Positions 1 through 7,871 of a DNA stretch of 14,316 bases are shown one piece after another (position 1 is the stretch's first letter; each line of letters begins with the position of its first letter). This stretch comes from an uncultured Prosthecobacter sp. GTDB lineage: Bacteria; Verrucomicrobiota; Verrucomicrobiia; Verrucomicrobiales; Verrucomicrobiaceae. Under the pieces are notes generated by a model that was not told the origin of the DNA, made no database searches, and saw nothing but the letters and a program-made list of their open reading frames with translations. The translations under genes were made by a program, and so were the position numbers. Location: assembly GCA_937941745.1 (NCBI GenBank), contig CALDGV010000632.1:1-14316 (forward strand). The letters run 5' to 3'.

Positions 1-431
1 AGTTTCAGGCGGTCCAGCATGTCGCGCACGGTCTTTTCCTCCTCCATCTGCTCATTGAGGAACCAGAGCAGCAGGTTCTTCGAAGCGTGATCCTTCACCT
101 GCTCGGCCACCTCAAAGAGGTCGTTGATCTGCTGGGTGACCTTCTGCTCCTGCTTCAAGCTCATTTCAAAGACCTCAACGGGGCTTTTGAAATCGGCTTT
201 GGGCTTGCCGATGGGCTGCAGAACCACCGCGGCATCACGGTCCACCACATACTGGTAGAACTTGAGCGCGTGCATCGTCTCCTCACGGCTCTGATTGAAC
301 ATCCACTGAGCAAAGCCGGAATAGGGCGTCTGCTCAAACCAAGCCGCCATGGCGAGGTAGATGTAGCTGGAAGACATTTCATTGTTGATCTGCTCGTTGA
401 GCAGCTTGGCAAGTTTGGGATTCAGGGTCAT
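1..431 (-). CDS. ftnA: Ferritin (bacterial non-haem FtnA type), C-terminus cut off by the window edge
   Basis: This gene encodes a cytosolic iron-storage ferritin that oxidises Fe(II) at a di-iron centre and stores the mineral inside a 24-subunit shell. Reading from the ATG at 431, 143 residues are visible; E. coli FtnA has 165, so about 20 residues lie outside the window. It opens MTLNPKLAKLLNEQINNEMS and shows the ferritin four-helix pattern. All expected ferroxidase residues are present, each shifted by one from E. coli FtnA numbering: E18, E51, H54, E95, Q128 and E131. That makes it a catalytic ferritin rather than a Dps or bacterioferritin; I see no haem-type methionine that would argue for Bfr. 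No clear Shine-Dalgarno sequence precedes the start. It lies about 104 bases downstream of the M50 protease gene on the same strand and could have its own promoter there. Family assignment is firm; the exact symbol (ftnA or ftn) is a convention. Confidence 0.95.
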   Translation of the reverse strand, partial: MTLNPKLAKLLNEQINNEMSSSYIYLAMAAWFEQTPYSGFAQWMFNQSREETMHALKFYQYVVDRDAAVVLQPIGKPKADFKSPVEVFEMSLKQEQKVTQQINDLFEVAEQVKDHASKNLLLWFLNEQMEEEKTVRDMLDRLK

Positions 432-535
432 GGCAATGATGCTTTGCAGTGAGAACGACGGGCGAGCAAGCGGCGGATGCCTCGAGGGACAAATCGGATT
501 TTGCACCCATTCCAGGATGACTTGCGAGCGCTTTT

Positions 536-1630
536 TCAGAGGCGGCGCAGGGCGGTGCGCACCATCAGCAGTTCGCCCACATTCTCCGCCGTGAGCAGGC
601 CGATGAGCCTTCCGGTGACAGGATCAATGACTGGCATGGCCGGGCAGGATGCCTCATCAAGGGCGCTGAGCGCCTCCGCCAGGTCCATCTGGGCGGCTGC
701 CTGGAGCTGGCAGCGTTCCAGGATGCCCTCCGCAGGATACGAAGCCCCATGCTCAGCCAGGGCGCTGATGAGCCGTCGTCGGGTGATCATGCCCAGGAGC
801 CCGCCCTGGGCCGTGAGCATGGGAAAGTCATGCTGGCTGCCTGACAGCAGCAGGTCCACCACATCGCGCAGGCGGGCATCGGGTGAAAGGGCGTGAAAGT
901 CGGTGATCATCGCATCCTCGACGCGCAGGCCGCGGAAAGCCTGACGCTGCGAAACAGCGGCTGACTCCTGGCCTGCGGCGATGAAGACAAAGAAGGCAAT
1001 GAGCATCAGCACCGGGCTGATGTTGCCGGAAAGCAGCATCCAGAGGCCAACCAGCACCGCGATGGCCTGACCGAGGCCCGCGGCCCAGCGCGTGGCGCGC
1101 TCAAAATCCACAAAAAAACCCAGCAGGGCGCGGAGAACACGTCCGCCATCCATCGGGAAGGCAGGCACCAGATTGAAAACCACCATCAGGAGGTTCCAGA
1201 CCATCAGCTTTTCCCAAAAACGGCCGCTCTGCTCGAAGTGGAAGTCCGGATCCAGGGCCAGTCCCAGGCCCAGGAAGGTGGAGATGGCCGCGGCGATGGC
1301 CACATTCACCAGAGGGCCGCAGATGGCGACCACCAGCTCCTGCACCGGCTTCTCCGGCATTTTTTCCAAGCGGGCCACACCGCCTATCGGCAGCAGGGTG
1401 ATGTCTGGCGTGCGAATGCCATAGCCGCTGGCGGCAAAGACATGGCCGAATTCATGCAGAAGCACGCAGACAAAGGCTGCGGAGACAAACAGCACGGCAT
1501 CCAGAGCACCGGCCAGCCCCTGGCTACCTCCCATGCCCTGCATGGCCACGAAGGCCAGCAGGATGAAAAACGTCGCATGAATGCGCACCTCCGTGCCTGC
1601 CACGGAACCAAGCTTGAATGACCACTTCAT
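536..1630 (-). CDS. Site-2-type (M50) membrane metalloprotease with two C-terminal CBS domains
   Basis: This 364-residue integral membrane zinc protease belongs to the M50 (S2P/SpoIVFB-like) family, which cleaves substrates within or near the membrane. The zinc motif HEFGH is at residues 59-63 in a hydrophobic segment. The second family motif, NLVPAFPMDGG, is at 153-163 and supplies the third ligand Asp. Hydrophobic segments lie at roughly 18-37, 45-68, 97-125, 145-172 and 185-220. The soluble tail has two CBS repeats, about 235-290 and 300-360, which in other proteins bind adenine nucleotides. This membrane-protease-plus-CBS layout is a known M50 subclass. The N-terminal MKWSFKLGSVAGTEVRIHAT is typical of that subclass and fixes the start. 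A weak Shine-Dalgarno-like GAGGTT lies about 10 bases upstream. It follows the DUF1501 gene by about 63 bases on the same strand. No substrate (anti-sigma factor or other) is encoded beside it, so its target is unknown. Confidence 0.93.
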   Translation of the reverse strand: MKWSFKLGSVAGTEVRIHATFFILLAFVAMQGMGGSQGLAGALDAVLFVSAAFVCVLLHEFGHVFAASGYGIRTPDITLLPIGGVARLEKMPEKPVQELVVAICGPLVNVAIAAAISTFLGLGLALDPDFHFEQSGRFWEKLMVWNLLMVVFNLVPAFPMDGGRVLRALLGFFVDFERATRWAAGLGQAIAVLVGLWMLLSGNISPVLMLIAFFVFIAAGQESAAVSQRQAFRGLRVEDAMITDFHALSPDARLRDVVDLLLSGSQHDFPMLTAQGGLLGMITRRRLISALAEHGASYPAEGILERCQLQAAAQMDLAEALSALDEASCPAMPVIDPVTGRLIGLLTAENVGELLMVRTALRRL

Positions 1631-1693
1631 AGGAAATCAACCTCGCGATACGAGCCACAGGCGCAATCAGAGGCTTCCAGGAAAGCAGCCGCC

Positions 1694-3097
1694 TCACGCG
1701 ATGACTTCCTGGATCACCTTGCCATAACTGATGGGCACCGGACGGTCCGCCACATCCCGCACCTCGGTGTCGTGGCGGATGCCCAGCAGGTGATACATCG
1801 TGGCCGCCAGATCATCGGGCTTCACCGGCTTCTCGGCCGGATATTCGCCGTTCTTGTCGGAAGCTCCATGAACGAAGCCGCGCTTCACGCCACCGCCAGC
1901 AAGGAGGGCGGTGTAGCACTGCGGCCAGTGGTCGCGACTGATGTTTTTGTTGATCCTGGGAGTGCGGCCAAATTCGCCCACCCAGATGACGAGGGTGGTG
2001 TCCAGCAGGCCCCGGTCATCCAGATCGTTGAGAAAGGTCGGCAGCGTCTGCTCCGTCATCGGCATGTGATACTTGTCGATGATGGGGAACATGCGGGTGT
2101 CATTAAAGCCATGGGTATCCCAGCCGCCTTCGGTCGTGCTCTGCCCACCGATGCTGGGGGCGAAGTTGACGGTCACAAATTTCACACCTGCCTCCACCAG
2201 ACGGCGCGCCAGCAGGCAGCTCTGGCCGTAGGCGGTGCGGCCATAGGCATCCCGCACCTGGTCCGGCTCCCGGGTCAGGTCGAAGGCGGTGCGCAAGCTC
2301 TCGCTGTGCAGCATGGCCAGGGCTTTTTCATAGTAGCCCTCGATGCCGCGGGCCTCGGAAGAGTAGTCGAGCAGCCTCGTCTGAGCATCGACAAGCTTTT
2401 GCAGTTCGCGGCGAGCAGAAAGGCGCTCAAAGCTGATGTCCGGCGGCAGGCTCAGCTCCGGAAGAGCAAAGCCAGGGGAACTGGGATCACGCAACACGAA
2501 GAAGGGATCATGCTGCTTGCCGAGGAAGCTGCCCCTCTGGCCAGGGGTGAAGGAACCATCGCTGACCGTCCAGGGCAGGCTTACCGAAGTTGGCAGTTCG
2601 CCGCGCGCCGGAGCCAGACGATCCACCACGCTGGCATAGGCAGGAAACAGATCTGGCGTCTCCTTCAGCCGCTGGTCATCACTTGGCGGCGCATGACCGC
2701 TCAGCGCGTAGTAGCCGGCGCTGTTGTGATTCTTCATCGTGTGATGCATGGACCGGATGAGGGTCACCTTGTCCATGATCTTGGCCGTCTTGGGCAGACG
2801 GTCGGAGACGAAAATGCCATCTGCACTGGATGCGATCGGCTTGTGGAAGCCGCGGATGCCTTCCGGAGCATGGGGCTTGAGGTCGAAGGTCTCGAGATGA
2901 CTCGGCCCACCCCACTGGAAGAGAAACACCACCGATTTCGCCCGGGCAATCAGCCTGTCAGCCCCAGCGGCGGCCTCGCTGGCACGCAGCAACCGCGGCA
3001 GAGTGAGCCCAAACATGCCCAGCCCTCCTGCCGTCAGCAAACGACGGCGAGACCAAGGCGCAGGAGAACAGGAGCCAACATCAGCAATGGGGGGCAT
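1694..3097 (-). CDS. Tat-exported DUF1501 family protein (first of two)
   Basis: This 467-residue DUF1501 protein has a sulfatase/alkaline-phosphatase-like fold and no established biochemical role. The N-terminus carries a twin-arginine signal (SRRRLLTAGGLGMFGLTLP, residues 16-34), so it is probably folded in the cytoplasm and exported by Tat. Family hallmarks are WGGPSHLETFDLKP at about 62-75, GGWDTHG at 324-330, GEFGRTP at 374-380 and RDHWP at 388-392. The conserved His/Asp residues in the latter motifs are those expected to bind metal in this fold. It belongs to the branch abundant in Planctomycetota and Verrucomicrobiota, where such genes often sit beside DUF1549/DUF1553 cytochrome-like proteins; none is present here. 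The neighbours are a hybrid kinase 58 bases upstream and an M50 protease 63 bases downstream, all on the same strand. No Shine-Dalgarno sequence is seen. The start could lie slightly downstream, but the Tat motif must be included. Confidence 0.92.
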   Translation of the reverse strand: MPPIADVGSCSPAPWSRRRLLTAGGLGMFGLTLPRLLRASEAAAGADRLIARAKSVVFLFQWGGPSHLETFDLKPHAPEGIRGFHKPIASSADGIFVSDRLPKTAKIMDKVTLIRSMHHTMKNHNSAGYYALSGHAPPSDDQRLKETPDLFPAYASVVDRLAPARGELPTSVSLPWTVSDGSFTPGQRGSFLGKQHDPFFVLRDPSSPGFALPELSLPPDISFERLSARRELQKLVDAQTRLLDYSSEARGIEGYYEKALAMLHSESLRTAFDLTREPDQVRDAYGRTAYGQSCLLARRLVEAGVKFVTVNFAPSIGGQSTTEGGWDTHGFNDTRMFPIIDKYHMPMTEQTLPTFLNDLDDRGLLDTTLVIWVGEFGRTPRINKNISRDHWPQCYTALLAGGGVKRGFVHGASDKNGEYPAEKPVKPDDLAATMYHLLGIRHDTEVRDVADRPVPISYGKVIQEVIA

Positions 3098-3155
3098 GGC
3101 GTGGAGCTAACGCAGCACAGGTGAAGAGCCTTGCGGCGAGGTGTTGCCAGCACGC

Positions 3156-5474
3156 TCACTTCCCAACTGCCCGCGAATGCAGGACGCTTTTCACCAGGCG
3201 CAGCATGTCCGCCGGCTCATAGGGCTTGGGCAGCACGGCCGCAAAGCCATAGCTGGCAGGCTTCGCCATCACAGGATCATCACTGTAGCCGGAGGAGACG
3301 ATCGCGAGAACCTCGGGGTCGAACTGGCGCAGCTTTTCCATGGTGCGCACGCCTCCCATGCCATTCGGAATGCTCAGATCGAGAATGACCAGATCGAAGG
3401 GCCGGCCGTTTTGCTTGGCTTCCTGGTAGGCGCGCACCGTCTCGCTGCCTTCGGCCGTTTCGGTGACCTCGTAGCTCTGGCTGGTGAGATTGCGCACGAT
3501 CAGGGCACGCACGAGCGGATCATCCTCCAGGACCAGGATGCGGGTCGTGACTGCCTGCGGGGCGGTTTCAAAGGCGCGGCTGAGGCCAAGCGCATCCACC
3601 TCCTCGCCATCGGCATCCACCGGCAGGTAAACCGTCACACTGGTGCCCTTGCCCACTTCGCTGCGCACGGAAATCGAGCCGCCATGCGCCTTGGCGATGC
3701 TTTCGCAGACGGTGAGGCCCAGCCCGGTCGCGTTCTCAGCCTTTCGGGTGCTGAAGTAAGGCTCAAAGATGTGCGCCAGGTTGTCCTGCGGAATGCCTTC
3801 ACCCGCATCAGACACCTCAACGACGATGCCCGAGGTGACATTGGCATCCTCAGCCGTGACTTCATGCGGGTAGCTGGCGCCTGGATCGTGGGGCTGGCAA
3901 CGGATGGTGATGAGGCCTCCTTCCGGCTGCGCCTGCTCGGCATTGCGGACCAGATTGCCCAGCAGACGACGGATCTGGGCCGGATCCAGCGCCAGGGTGG
4001 GCAGCTTGGGCGAGATCTCGAGACGGTATTCGATCCTCGGAGCCCGGCTGTGATGCTGGAAGAACTGCTCAATGAGCTCACCCGGCTGTGTGGGGCGTTT
4101 GATTGGGGCACCACCGCGGGCGAAAGTAAGCAACTGCTGCACCAGCCCCTGGGCCTGAAGCGTGGCCTGCTTGGCCGTGTGTATTTCCGGCAGCTGGATG
4201 ACGGTGCGCAAACGCATCTCTGCCAGGGAAAGATTGCCCAGCAGGACGGTCAGCAGGTTGTTGAATTCATGCGCGAAGCCGCGGGCCAGAAGTCCCAGGG
4301 ACTCCAGACGATCGAGGCGGCTACGACGTTCCGCCTCCTCTCGCTTCGATGTGATGTCTTGAAGCAGCAGCAGCAGACCCTCCGCAAAGGGGTAGCCGCG
4401 GAGCTCGATCCAGATCTGCTTCTCCTCCAGGTAAATCTCCCGGTTCACCACCTCACGATGCAGCATGGCATGGCTGAGGGAGCCATAATGCTCCTCGCGC
4501 GTGGCTGCGGGCAGCAGATCCCACCATTGAGTCCCAGCCAGCTTCTCCGAAGCCCGGCCCAGGAGCTGCTGGGCGCTGGCGTTGGCGTAAGTGATCCTCC
4601 AGCGGCCATCCAAGGCCAGCAGAGGATCCGAAATGCTTTCCACCACATCCACCAGCGGGGCCTGGGCAGACGTTGAAGCTGTGGCGGCAGATGCCAGGGA
4701 GGGAGACACGATGCTTTCCTGCGGCACCGGCAGCGCCCGAAAAAGAATCACCACGCCTGTGAGCTGCCCGCTTTGATCACGCAGAGGTGTGGAACGGTCC
4801 TGCACAGGCACCCGACGGCCTTCCCGGGTGGTAAGCCAGACGGTGCGCTCCTGGGCTGGTTGCGACGGAGTAGCCAGCTCCACCATCGCGGGTTCTCCGC
4901 CGGAATGGTAGATGCGGAAAACCTCATGCAACGAACGCCCAACGCTCTCCTGCTGTCCCCAGCCGGTAATGCCTGCCGCAGCAGGATTGCTGAAGACGAT
5001 CACACCCGCCAGATCAGCCACGATCACACCATCGGCCAAGCTTTCGAAAGTCTCCAGGTAGCTTTGCTCGCTGCGCCGCCGCGCCAACTCCTCCTGCACA
5101 CGGCTCGCAGCCACCTCCACGGTCAGCCGGAGTTCATCATGGCTGAAGGGCTTCAGCAAGTAGCCCTGGGGATGGGTCCCTCGAGCACGGTTCACCGTCT
5201 CCAGATCGGCGCAGGCAGTGACATACACGATGGCCACGGGCCCGCGCTGCTGCAGCAGCCGGGCAGTCTCGATGCCGTCCCGAGGGCCTTCAATATGCAC
5301 ATCCATGAGCACGAGATCGGGCCGCAGGTCATCGTAGAGACGCAGCGCCTCCTCAGATGAAGCGCAGGTGCCCACAACTCGGTAGCCGAGCTCGTTGAGA
5401 AACGCGGCCATGTCGCAGCCTACGAGGCCTTCGTTCTCGACGATGAGGATGCGGAGACGGTCAAAACCGGTCAT
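3156..5474 (-). CDS. Hybrid sensor histidine kinase, REC-PAS-PAS-HisKA-HATPase-REC
   Basis: This 772-residue cytoplasmic kinase has a receiver domain at each end. The N-terminal receiver (about 7-122) has acidic residues E13 and E15, phospho-acceptor D58 and K108. The first PAS is about 138-248. An Ala/Ser-rich linker (about 255-272) leads to a second PAS (about 275-378). The dimerisation/phosphoacceptor helix carries H402 in AHEFNN, the NtrB-like form of the H-box. The ATPase domain has the N-box (N507, N511), the G1 box DAGEG (556-560), FEPYFSTR (570-577) and the G2 box TGLGL (583-587). The C-terminal receiver (about 645-765) has D651, D652, phospho-acceptor D699 and K750. All catalytic residues seem intact. 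There are no membrane segments, so the signal is probably cytosolic or arrives by phosphorylation of the first receiver from another kinase. No DNA-binding response regulator lies beside it, so the phosphorelay output is unknown. No Shine-Dalgarno sequence precedes the ATG. It is divergent from avtA. Confidence 0.95.
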   Translation of the reverse strand: MTGFDRLRILIVENEGLVGCDMAAFLNELGYRVVGTCASSEEALRLYDDLRPDLVLMDVHIEGPRDGIETARLLQQRGPVAIVYVTACADLETVNRARGTHPQGYLLKPFSHDELRLTVEVAASRVQEELARRRSEQSYLETFESLADGVIVADLAGVIVFSNPAAAGITGWGQQESVGRSLHEVFRIYHSGGEPAMVELATPSQPAQERTVWLTTREGRRVPVQDRSTPLRDQSGQLTGVVILFRALPVPQESIVSPSLASAATASTSAQAPLVDVVESISDPLLALDGRWRITYANASAQQLLGRASEKLAGTQWWDLLPAATREEHYGSLSHAMLHREVVNREIYLEEKQIWIELRGYPFAEGLLLLLQDITSKREEAERRSRLDRLESLGLLARGFAHEFNNLLTVLLGNLSLAEMRLRTVIQLPEIHTAKQATLQAQGLVQQLLTFARGGAPIKRPTQPGELIEQFFQHHSRAPRIEYRLEISPKLPTLALDPAQIRRLLGNLVRNAEQAQPEGGLITIRCQPHDPGASYPHEVTAEDANVTSGIVVEVSDAGEGIPQDNLAHIFEPYFSTRKAENATGLGLTVCESIAKAHGGSISVRSEVGKGTSVTVYLPVDADGEEVDALGLSRAFETAPQAVTTRILVLEDDPLVRALIVRNLTSQSYEVTETAEGSETVRAYQEAKQNGRPFDLVILDLSIPNGMGGVRTMEKLRQFDPEVLAIVSSGYSDDPVMAKPASYGFAAVLPKPYEPADMLRLVKSVLHSRAVGK

Positions 5475-5502
5475 TGGGATATTCGTAAAGCCAAACTAGC
5501 TC

Positions 5503-5537
5503 TAAATATCAGACAAGGCTATAGAAAACGATATTTA
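5503..5537. repeat. AT-rich inverted repeat in the kinase/avtA divergent intergenic region
   Basis: TAAATATC (5503-5510) and GATATTTA (5530-5537) are perfect 8-base inverted arms with a 19-base spacer, giving about 27 bases between arm centres. A partial further copy, GATATT, lies at 5478-5483 just before the kinase start. The segment from about 5500 to 5575 is strikingly AT-rich for this GC-rich region, as expected of a promoter or operator. The arms could be half-sites for a regulator of the kinase, of avtA, or of both. AT-rich arms also arise easily by chance, so the functional reading is tentative. Confidence 0.35.
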
Positions 5538-5583
5538 TTTAGAACCTTTAAAGAATTCTCGCCATCAACAGCGTCTTACGACT

Positions 5584-5612
5584 TTGAGAGTTCCCGAGAA
5601 TGGATGAATCAT
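5584..5612 (+). promoter_or_regulatory. Candidate sigma70-type promoter for avtA
   Basis: TTGAGA (5584-5589) and AATCAT (5607-5612) match the -35 and -10 consensus at five and four of six positions, with 17 bases between them. Transcription would start near 5619. This supports use of the avtA start at 5688 with a leader of about 70 bases, because a start at 5622 would leave almost no leader. It is a consensus match read by eye. Confidence 0.3.
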
Positions 5613-5687
5613 GGGCGCTGAATGGATTCGCACGTTGGAGAGATTGACCTTCCACGTCCTGAAAGGTCACGATCACCCCCATCCCTC

Positions 5688-6962
5688 ATGCCCTCGCCAC
5701 TTTCACCTCAGCTCTCCTTCGTCGGCCAGCGTCTGGCAGGCCCCAGTGGTATTCAGGAACTCATGGATGACTGTGGAGAGGCCCTGACTTTGAATCCTGA
5801 CATGCGGATGCTGGGCGGCGGTCAGCCGGCAGCCATCCCTGAAGTGCAGTCCCTGTGGCGGCAGCGGATGGCGGAGATGATCACAGAGGGCTCCTCAATG
5901 GACAGGACGCTCTTGAATTACGATCCTCCCGCAGGAAATCCGGCCTTCCGCGAGGCCATGGCAGGCTTTCTGAAGCGGGAATGCGGCTGGGCGGTCAGCC
6001 GCGACAACATCGCCGTGGTGCCAAGCAGCCAGACGGGCTTCTTCCTGCTCTTCAACATTCTCGCCGGGGATTCACCCACGGGCAAAAAGCGGATCCTCTT
6101 CCCTCTGCTGCCGGAATACATCGGCTATGCCAACCAGGCGCTTTGCGAAGGACAGTTCACCGCCGTACTGCCGCGCATTGAGGAGCTCGGGCCGCACGAA
6201 ATCAAATACCACATCGACTTCGACCGCCTCCGGGTGACACCGGACATCGCAGCAATGTGTCTTTCCTGCCCAACCAATCCGACAGGCAACGTCATCACAC
6301 CGGATGAATTCGAGCGTCTGAAGTCGCTGGCGAATCACCATGGCATCCCGCTGATGATCGACAATGCCTACGGCCATCCTTTCCCCGGAGTTCTGCATGG
6401 GGCCTGGCGTCCCCAGTGGGAGCCAGGCATGATTTTCAGCATCAGCCTGAGCAAGGTGGGCCTGCCTGGAGTGCGCAATGCCGTCATTGTGGCCGATCCG
6501 GCGATCATCAAAGGCCTCTCCAACATGAATGCCATCGTCTCCCTGGCGAACGGCAACGTGGGGCAGGCCATCGTCACACCGCTTTTGGGCGGCGACCGTC
6601 TGCTGCGCCTGGGTCGTGAAGTGATCCGCCCCTTCTACCAGCAGCGTTCCGATTTCGCCAAAAGCATCCTGGCTCAAGCCCTGGGCGAGGATGTACCCTG
6701 GGCGCTTCATGCGCAGGAAGGAGCCTTCTTCCTCTGGCTGTGGCTGAAGAACCTGCCGATCCCGGCGGCCGAACTCTATCGCCGTCTGAAGGCCCGCAAG
6801 GTGCTCGTGATTCCCGGCCACTACTTCGCCTACGGCCTCGACCAGGAGTGGCGGCACCCGCACGAATGCCTGCGCCTGACCTACTCGCAGCCTCAAAACG
6901 TGGTTCAGGAAGGTCTCGAAATCCTCGCCGAGGAAGTGAAAGCCGCCTTTCGCGGCCGTTGA
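5688..6962 (+). CDS. avtA: Valine-pyruvate (alanine-forming) aminotransferase, AvtA-like, PLP fold type I
   Basis: AvtA transfers an amino group between alanine/pyruvate and valine/2-oxoisovalerate using pyridoxal phosphate in the cytosol. From this start the protein is 424 residues, close to the 417 of E. coli AvtA. The frame is open upstream to an ATG at 5622, but the 22 extra residues are Arg/Pro-rich and unlike the family, so the ATG at 5688 is preferred. Family features include LGGGQPA at 42-48, NPTGN at 197-201, D225 and Y228 (PLP ring and phosphate contacts), the Schiff-base lysine K256 in SLSKVGLPGVR, R263, and substrate-carboxylate R396 in CLRLTY. The C-terminal half follows E. coli AvtA closely, for example NMNAIVSLA, EGAFFLWLW, LKARKVLVIPGH and ILAEEV. 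Substrate preference within the family cannot be fixed from sequence alone. A PAS-AraC regulator follows by 51 bases. No Shine-Dalgarno sequence is seen. Confidence 0.92.
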   Translation: MPSPLSPQLSFVGQRLAGPSGIQELMDDCGEALTLNPDMRMLGGGQPAAIPEVQSLWRQRMAEMITEGSSMDRTLLNYDPPAGNPAFREAMAGFLKRECGWAVSRDNIAVVPSSQTGFFLLFNILAGDSPTGKKRILFPLLPEYIGYANQALCEGQFTAVLPRIEELGPHEIKYHIDFDRLRVTPDIAAMCLSCPTNPTGNVITPDEFERLKSLANHHGIPLMIDNAYGHPFPGVLHGAWRPQWEPGMIFSISLSKVGLPGVRNAVIVADPAIIKGLSNMNAIVSLANGNVGQAIVTPLLGGDRLLRLGREVIRPFYQQRSDFAKSILAQALGEDVPWALHAQEGAFFLWLWLKNLPIPAAELYRRLKARKVLVIPGHYFAYGLDQEWRHPHECLRLTYSQPQNVVQEGLEILAEEVKAAFRGR

Positions 6963-7013
6963 TGAACCCTTGGCGGGTCTCGCCAGAGCTGCTCCACCTC
7001 TCAACTTCGCCTC

Positions 7014-7775
7014 ATGCGCCACCTGTCCGCCTCTGAACTCCGCTCCCGCTTTTTGAGCACGCTGGCGCCGGACAGCCAGTTCTACCGGATGTTTGACCAC
7101 CTGCCGGGCATCTCCTTCTTTGCCAAAAACCGGCACTTCAAGCTGATGTGTGCCAACCAGCACTTCATTCAGACGATGGGCTTCAAGCATGAGGACGAAC
7201 TGATCGGCAAGGAGGACTTCGACCTCTTCCCCCGTCGCCTGGCGGAAAACTTCCGCAGGGATGACGAGGAGATCTTTCGCACGGGAGAGCCGAAGCTGAA
7301 CATTGTGGAGCTGTTCTTCAATCCACAGGGCATTCCCGACTGGTTCATCACCAACAAGCTGCCCCTGCGGGACAAAAAAGGCCGCCTTGTCGGCATCATG
7401 GGCAGCACGCAGAGCTATGGCCAGGCGATGACCATCGTCCACGCCAGCCAGCACATCGAAAAGGCGCTGGCCTACATCCGCGAGCATTTCCGCACCCGGC
7501 TCAGCGTGGAAGACCTGGCCGAGCAGGTGCACCTCAGCCCACGGCAGCTGCACCGGAAGTTTGTCGAGACCTTCGGCTGCAGCCCGCAGACCTTCATCAT
7601 GAAGCTGCGCATCCAGGCCGCCTGCGAGGCGCTGCAACACGAGGATGCCCAGATCAGCCAGGTGGCCACGGACCTTGGCTTTTACGACCAGAGCGGCTTC
7701 ACCCAGCACTTCCACAAGCACATGGGGCTCACCCCCTTCAAATACCAGCGGCAGTTCCGTCTGGTGCGGCGCTGA
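7014..7775 (+). CDS. PAS-domain AraC-family transcriptional regulator
   Basis: This 253-residue one-component regulator has an N-terminal PAS sensor (about 20-132, including KNRHFKLMCANQHFIQTMGF and the closing PLRDKKGRLVGIMGSTQ segment). The C-terminal AraC DNA-binding domain (about 145-248) has its first helix-turn-helix at 163-183 (LSVEDLAEQVHLSPRQLHRKF) and its second at 214-233 (ISQVATDLGFYDQSGFTQHF). The family signature GLTPFKYQ is at 238-245. The usual AraC cupin sensor is replaced by PAS, so the ligand could be a small metabolite or cofactor; nothing in the sequence names it. It lies 51 bases after avtA on the same strand and is probably co-transcribed, which makes autoregulation and control of avtA or nearby genes an attractive inference. 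No Shine-Dalgarno sequence is visible. Family assignment is firm; targets are unknown. Confidence 0.93.
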   Translation: MRHLSASELRSRFLSTLAPDSQFYRMFDHLPGISFFAKNRHFKLMCANQHFIQTMGFKHEDELIGKEDFDLFPRRLAENFRRDDEEIFRTGEPKLNIVELFFNPQGIPDWFITNKLPLRDKKGRLVGIMGSTQSYGQAMTIVHASQHIEKALAYIREHFRTRLSVEDLAEQVHLSPRQLHRKFVETFGCSPQTFIMKLRIQAACEALQHEDAQISQVATDLGFYDQSGFTQHFHKHMGLTPFKYQRQFRLVRR

Positions 7776-7816
7776 GCCCGGGCGCGGCTTCCTGCTGATT
7801 TGGCCTGCCGGGCGGG

Positions 7817-7844
7817 TTGACGCGCCTTCGGCTGGCGGCATTCT
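7817..7844 (+). promoter_or_regulatory. Weak candidate promoter upstream of opgG
   Basis: TTGACG (7817-7822) matches five of six -35 positions. CATTCT (7839-7844), 16 bases further on, keeps only A2, T3 and the final T of the -10 consensus. The site lies in the 96-base gap between the PAS-AraC gene and opgG, 28 bases from the opgG ATG. It would allow opgG to be expressed separately from avtA and the regulator. The weak -10 keeps confidence low. Confidence 0.22.
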
Positions 7845-7871
7845 AGGCCGCCCCTGAACTTTTCATCCCGC

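Noticed and set aside
1772..3124. 450-codon open frame on the plus strand opposite the first DUF1501 gene
   Set aside because: It mirrors a gene with clear Tat signal and family motifs, its translation shows no recognisable domain, and long antisense frames are common in GC-rich DNA.
3141..4676. 511-codon open frame on the plus strand opposite the hybrid kinase
   Set aside because: The minus-strand frame has complete kinase and receiver motifs; the antisense product has no coherent domain or hydrophobic pattern.
5622..5687. Upstream extension of avtA to the ATG at 5622
   Set aside because: The extra 22 residues are Arg/Pro-rich and absent from the AvtA family. The start at 5688 gives the normal length, although neither start has a Shine-Dalgarno sequence, so 5622 cannot be fully excluded.
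6072..7841. 589-codon open frame on the minus strand spanning avtA and the PAS-AraC gene
   Set aside because: It crosses two well-supported genes and the gap between them, has no family features and looks like a codon-bias shadow. Its unusual length was the only reason to pause.
7810..7853. GGGCGG/CCGCCC hairpin with a small internal stem after the PAS-AraC gene, as a possible terminator
   Set aside because: The arms are only 6 bases, the loop is long and no T-run follows on either strand; such pairs are expected by chance in GC-rich DNA.
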